NCBI GenBank assembly: GCA_034435955.1
Contig: DAOTWA010000004.1
Location: forward strand, 1 to 21,089
Origin: DAOTWA01 sp034435955
GTDB taxonomy: Bacteria; Chloroflexota; Anaerolineae; Anaerolineales; Anaerolineaceae
DNA length: 21,089 bases
Direction of reading: 5' to 3'
The translations under genes were made by a program, and so were the position numbers. Shown here piece after piece: positions 19,171 through 21,089 of this stretch. The notes beneath the pieces were generated by a model. That model made no database searches. It was not told the origin of the DNA and saw only the letters and a list, made by a program, of their open reading frames with translations. The first letter of the stretch is position 1; each line of letters starts with the position of its first letter.

Positions 19171-21089
19171 TCAGTTGACATCTACGGGCTCAGCGTATAT
19201 AAGCAACGAGCCAGTAAATTCCACCGGCAAACGTGCGGTCGGACCGTTCAACCTGCCGAGATCGATTTCGTGGACGTAATCGCGTATCCGATATGCGCAT
19301 GCATCCAGGCCGCGTAAATCTACCACCCCTGCAAACTTCTGGTTTGCCTGTGAGGTAAACAAGCCATAGTAAAGCCGCTTTCCCAGGCGAACAACATGCA
19401 CCTCAGGGGTATCGAATGCCAGATCGTAATGGTTGAGGTATTCACCCTGGGCCAGGGGGTGTTGCGAGTAAATTCTCATCCACGTGGCCCATAAAGCACG
19501 TTTCTCCTCATCAAGACCCCACCACTCCTTCAGACGTGCTCGAACAGCCGCGACTTCAGGCCACACGAACTTGGTCGCTGGAACTCCGCCGGTGCCAATC
19601 TCGGACGCAAAATCGATCCCGCCATCTGAAAGCTCGACATGATCGGCGAAGACCGCCGATCGTGGCCCCATCAATGCTTTGTAGAACTTGATCCGTTGGC
19701 GAATTTGCGCGCTGTTGAGCGGGTCGGCGGTGACGGTCTGATCGGTGTACGGGATCAGCGTGTGAGTAAGCGGCGTCCCGCATGGACAGATTTGGGTGAC
19801 ACTGAATGGTTTGAGCTGGCGGGTCAGGTCAAAAATCAACCGATAGGCTTCAGGGAAGGCCTCGACCGATTCCTCTGGGCGTGAGTGGTGATGCGCAGGA
19901 TTGTAGCAAGGAGCAACGGTATAGATGTTGTCCAGCTTGTGGCCATCGAAATCCCAATCCTGAATAAATCGCCGCGTCATTTCAGCCAGGTGCTTGCGAA
20001 CGTCCGGCAGCGCCGGGCAGAGCTCTGCCAATCCGCGGTTATTTCGCGCCACGCTCCCATCGGCGTTCAGGATGACCCAATCTGGATGGTTCTGGATAAG
20101 TTCTGAGTGTCCGTATGTGTGGCTTTCCCAAGAACCAGTCCCATCCTCGGCGCAAAGGGGATACCACCAGATCTGCGCCAGCGCGCCGGCTCCGTGGATG
20201 GTTTTTACCATGGCACGCACCTGCGCCTCCCCGCCCGGGAAAGTATCTGAGCGCGGATTCCAATCGCCATAAGCGTCAAACCAACGATCGTCGAGGGTCA
20301 GCCAATGGATGCCCATTTCTTCCAATACGGGCAAAACGCCGGTTACTTCCTCCGGGCGCACGTCGAATTCGTAGCCCCATGAGCACCAGGCTGCTTGAAA
20401 ATCTTCTGCGTTTGGCGCTGGGGCGTGAATTCCCTGGCGCGCTAATACTTCGCGGTAGAGGGCCAGCGGGGCGTAGAAATCGCCGCGATGCAGAGAGATC
20501 AGCACACGCAAACTGTTTAGCCGCTGTCGGGGTTGAATTTCCCCTGCGCGGCGATCTTCCAGGGCCAAGTGGATTTCCGTCGGTGTAGATTCGACAGGCA
20601 TGTACCAAAGCGCCTGATATGGCTCGATATGGGCCAACGCCAGCCCGGCGGAACGGTTCCAGACATAGATCAGGGGTATACCGCCTCCTTCACCGCGTTC
20701 ATTTTGGCCCAGATTATTTTGGCGCTGGAAATCAACTGGCAGCCTAAAAGCAAAATCCTGCCCCCAGGCAACGGCGGGACCCTGTAAGGTCCAGACGCCC
20801 TCACGAAATGTCTCTCCCAACGTGAGTTGAGGTGCGGCAAGGCGCTGCCAGGATAGAGAGGATTCTCCACAGTTTTCAAATTCCCAGCGGAGCACGAAAG
20901 CGTCTGGCCAGGCCTCGTACTGGTCAATGGTCAGTGCGACGGTCATCGCGTGGAATTCAGCCCTGGCTACATATCGTTGCGCGCTTCCCAAATCTGTCAG
21001 CACCGAATCGGGTCCCGATAGGGTGAACCCATCAGGCGTCGAAGGGAGGTCGGCGATCCCATCTAATGAGGCTTGACCGGCAGCCAAGA
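19171..21089 (-). CDS. GH36-like alpha-galactosidase (melibiase family), 5' end outside window
   Basis: At least 639 residues of a melibiase-clan (GH-D) glycoside hydrolase; the frame runs off the right edge, so the N-terminus is missing. Numbering is from the codon at 21087. Seen: a beta-rich N-terminal domain (1-220), then the barrel with WCSWGYEFD (234-242), LTLDDRWFDAYGDWNP (263-278), the nucleophile motif DGHKLDN with D386 (381-387), ICPCGTP (433-439), and a probable acid/base D455 in TVTADPLN. It releases terminal alpha-linked galactose or, in some GH36 branches, N-acetylgalactosamine. No signal peptide can be judged. It precedes the AgaS-like gene by 23 bp and appears to lead the visible sugar operon. 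Confidence 0.88.
   Translation of the reverse strand, partial: LAAGQASLDGIADLPSTPDGFTLSGPDSVLTDLGSAQRYVARAEFHAMTVALTIDQYEAWPDAFVLRWEFENCGESSLSWQRLAAPQLTLGETFREGVWTLQGPAVAWGQDFAFRLPVDFQRQNNLGQNERGEGGGIPLIYVWNRSAGLALAHIEPYQALWYMPVESTPTEIHLALEDRRAGEIQPRQRLNSLRVLISLHRGDFYAPLALYREVLARQGIHAPAPNAEDFQAAWCSWGYEFDVRPEEVTGVLPVLEEMGIHWLTLDDRWFDAYGDWNPRSDTFPGGEAQVRAMVKTIHGAGALAQIWWYPLCAEDGTGSWESHTYGHSELIQNHPDWVILNADGSVARNNRGLAELCPALPDVRKHLAEMTRRFIQDWDFDGHKLDNIYTVAPCYNPAHHHSRPEESVEAFPEAYRLIFDLTRQLKPFSVTQICPCGTPLTHTLIPYTDQTVTADPLNSAQIRQRIKFYKALMGPRSAVFADHVELSDGGIDFASEIGTGGVPATKFVWPEVAAVRARLKEWWGLDEEKRALWATWMRIYSQHPLAQGEYLNHYDLAFDTPEVHVVRLGKRLYYGLFTSQANQKFAGVVDLRGLDACAYRIRDYVHEIDLGRLNGPTARLPVEFTGSLLIYAEPVDVN

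Overview
The window reads as a piece of a bacterial chromosome, most likely from an anaerobic Chloroflexota lineage such as Anaerolineae. This placement is inferred from gene content only: a minimal SufC/SufBD-type Fe-S assembly pair, several 2[4Fe-4S] and NifX-like proteins, and a CUT1 sugar-uptake operon with a proline/alanine-rich lipoprotein linker. No rRNA, tRNA or other taxonomic marker is present. There is no phage, insertion sequence or CRISPR array. All genes but one are on the minus strand, so they are described here in the direction of transcription, from high to low coordinates.

Block A (about 11.0 kb down to 1) is a redox, sulfur, metal and Fe-S neighbourhood. A promoter with a CRP/FNR-type palindrome (about 10983-11028) precedes a 20-residue Cys-rich peptide, a 2[4Fe-4S] ferredoxin, a stand-alone HdrA N-terminal-like domain, a NifX-like protein, a SufC-type ATPase overlapping a short SufBD-type scaffold, and an ArsR-family regulator. 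A second ArsR regulator with metalloid-type cysteines has its own promoter. It is followed by an operon for a thioredoxin-like CPAC protein, a rhodanese, a TauE/SafE transporter, a 43-residue Cys-rich peptide, an ACR3/BASS-family transporter and UspA. OsmC, a second NifX-like protein, a DUF169 protein, a degenerate PlsC-like acyltransferase, an SDR and a ferredoxin cut by the window edge come next. Two closely similar 20-bp AT-rich operators, matching at 15 of 20 positions, lie upstream of the second ArsR gene and of the operon behind it. This suggests one ArsR protein controls both.

Block B (11.46-21.09 kb) handles galactose-type sugars. A LacD-like class I aldolase is on the plus strand. 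Convergent to it is a minus-strand operon: GH36-type alpha-galactosidase (cut by the right edge), AgaS-like SIS isomerase, sugar-binding lipoprotein, two permeases, PfkB kinase and a GatZ/KbaZ-family (PF08013) protein. Together they fit uptake of an alpha-galactoside or alpha-GalNAc glycoside, release of the sugar, and conversion to tagatose 6-phosphate. That intermediate could be epimerised to fructose 6-phosphate (PF08013 members are known to do this) or phosphorylated and cleaved by the LacD-like aldolase. The ABC ATPase and a sugar-responsive regulator are not in the window.

The most unusual items are two unannotated Cys-rich microproteins that both begin Met-Cys-x-x-Cys and sit behind strong ribosome-binding sites in gaps of Block A; a 49-nt RNA hairpin between the ACR3-like and uspA genes, whose wobble pairs work only on the transcribed strand; and the matched ArsR operators. 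The one gene-free stretch over 300 bases (10871-11456) holds divergent promoter elements and repeats.
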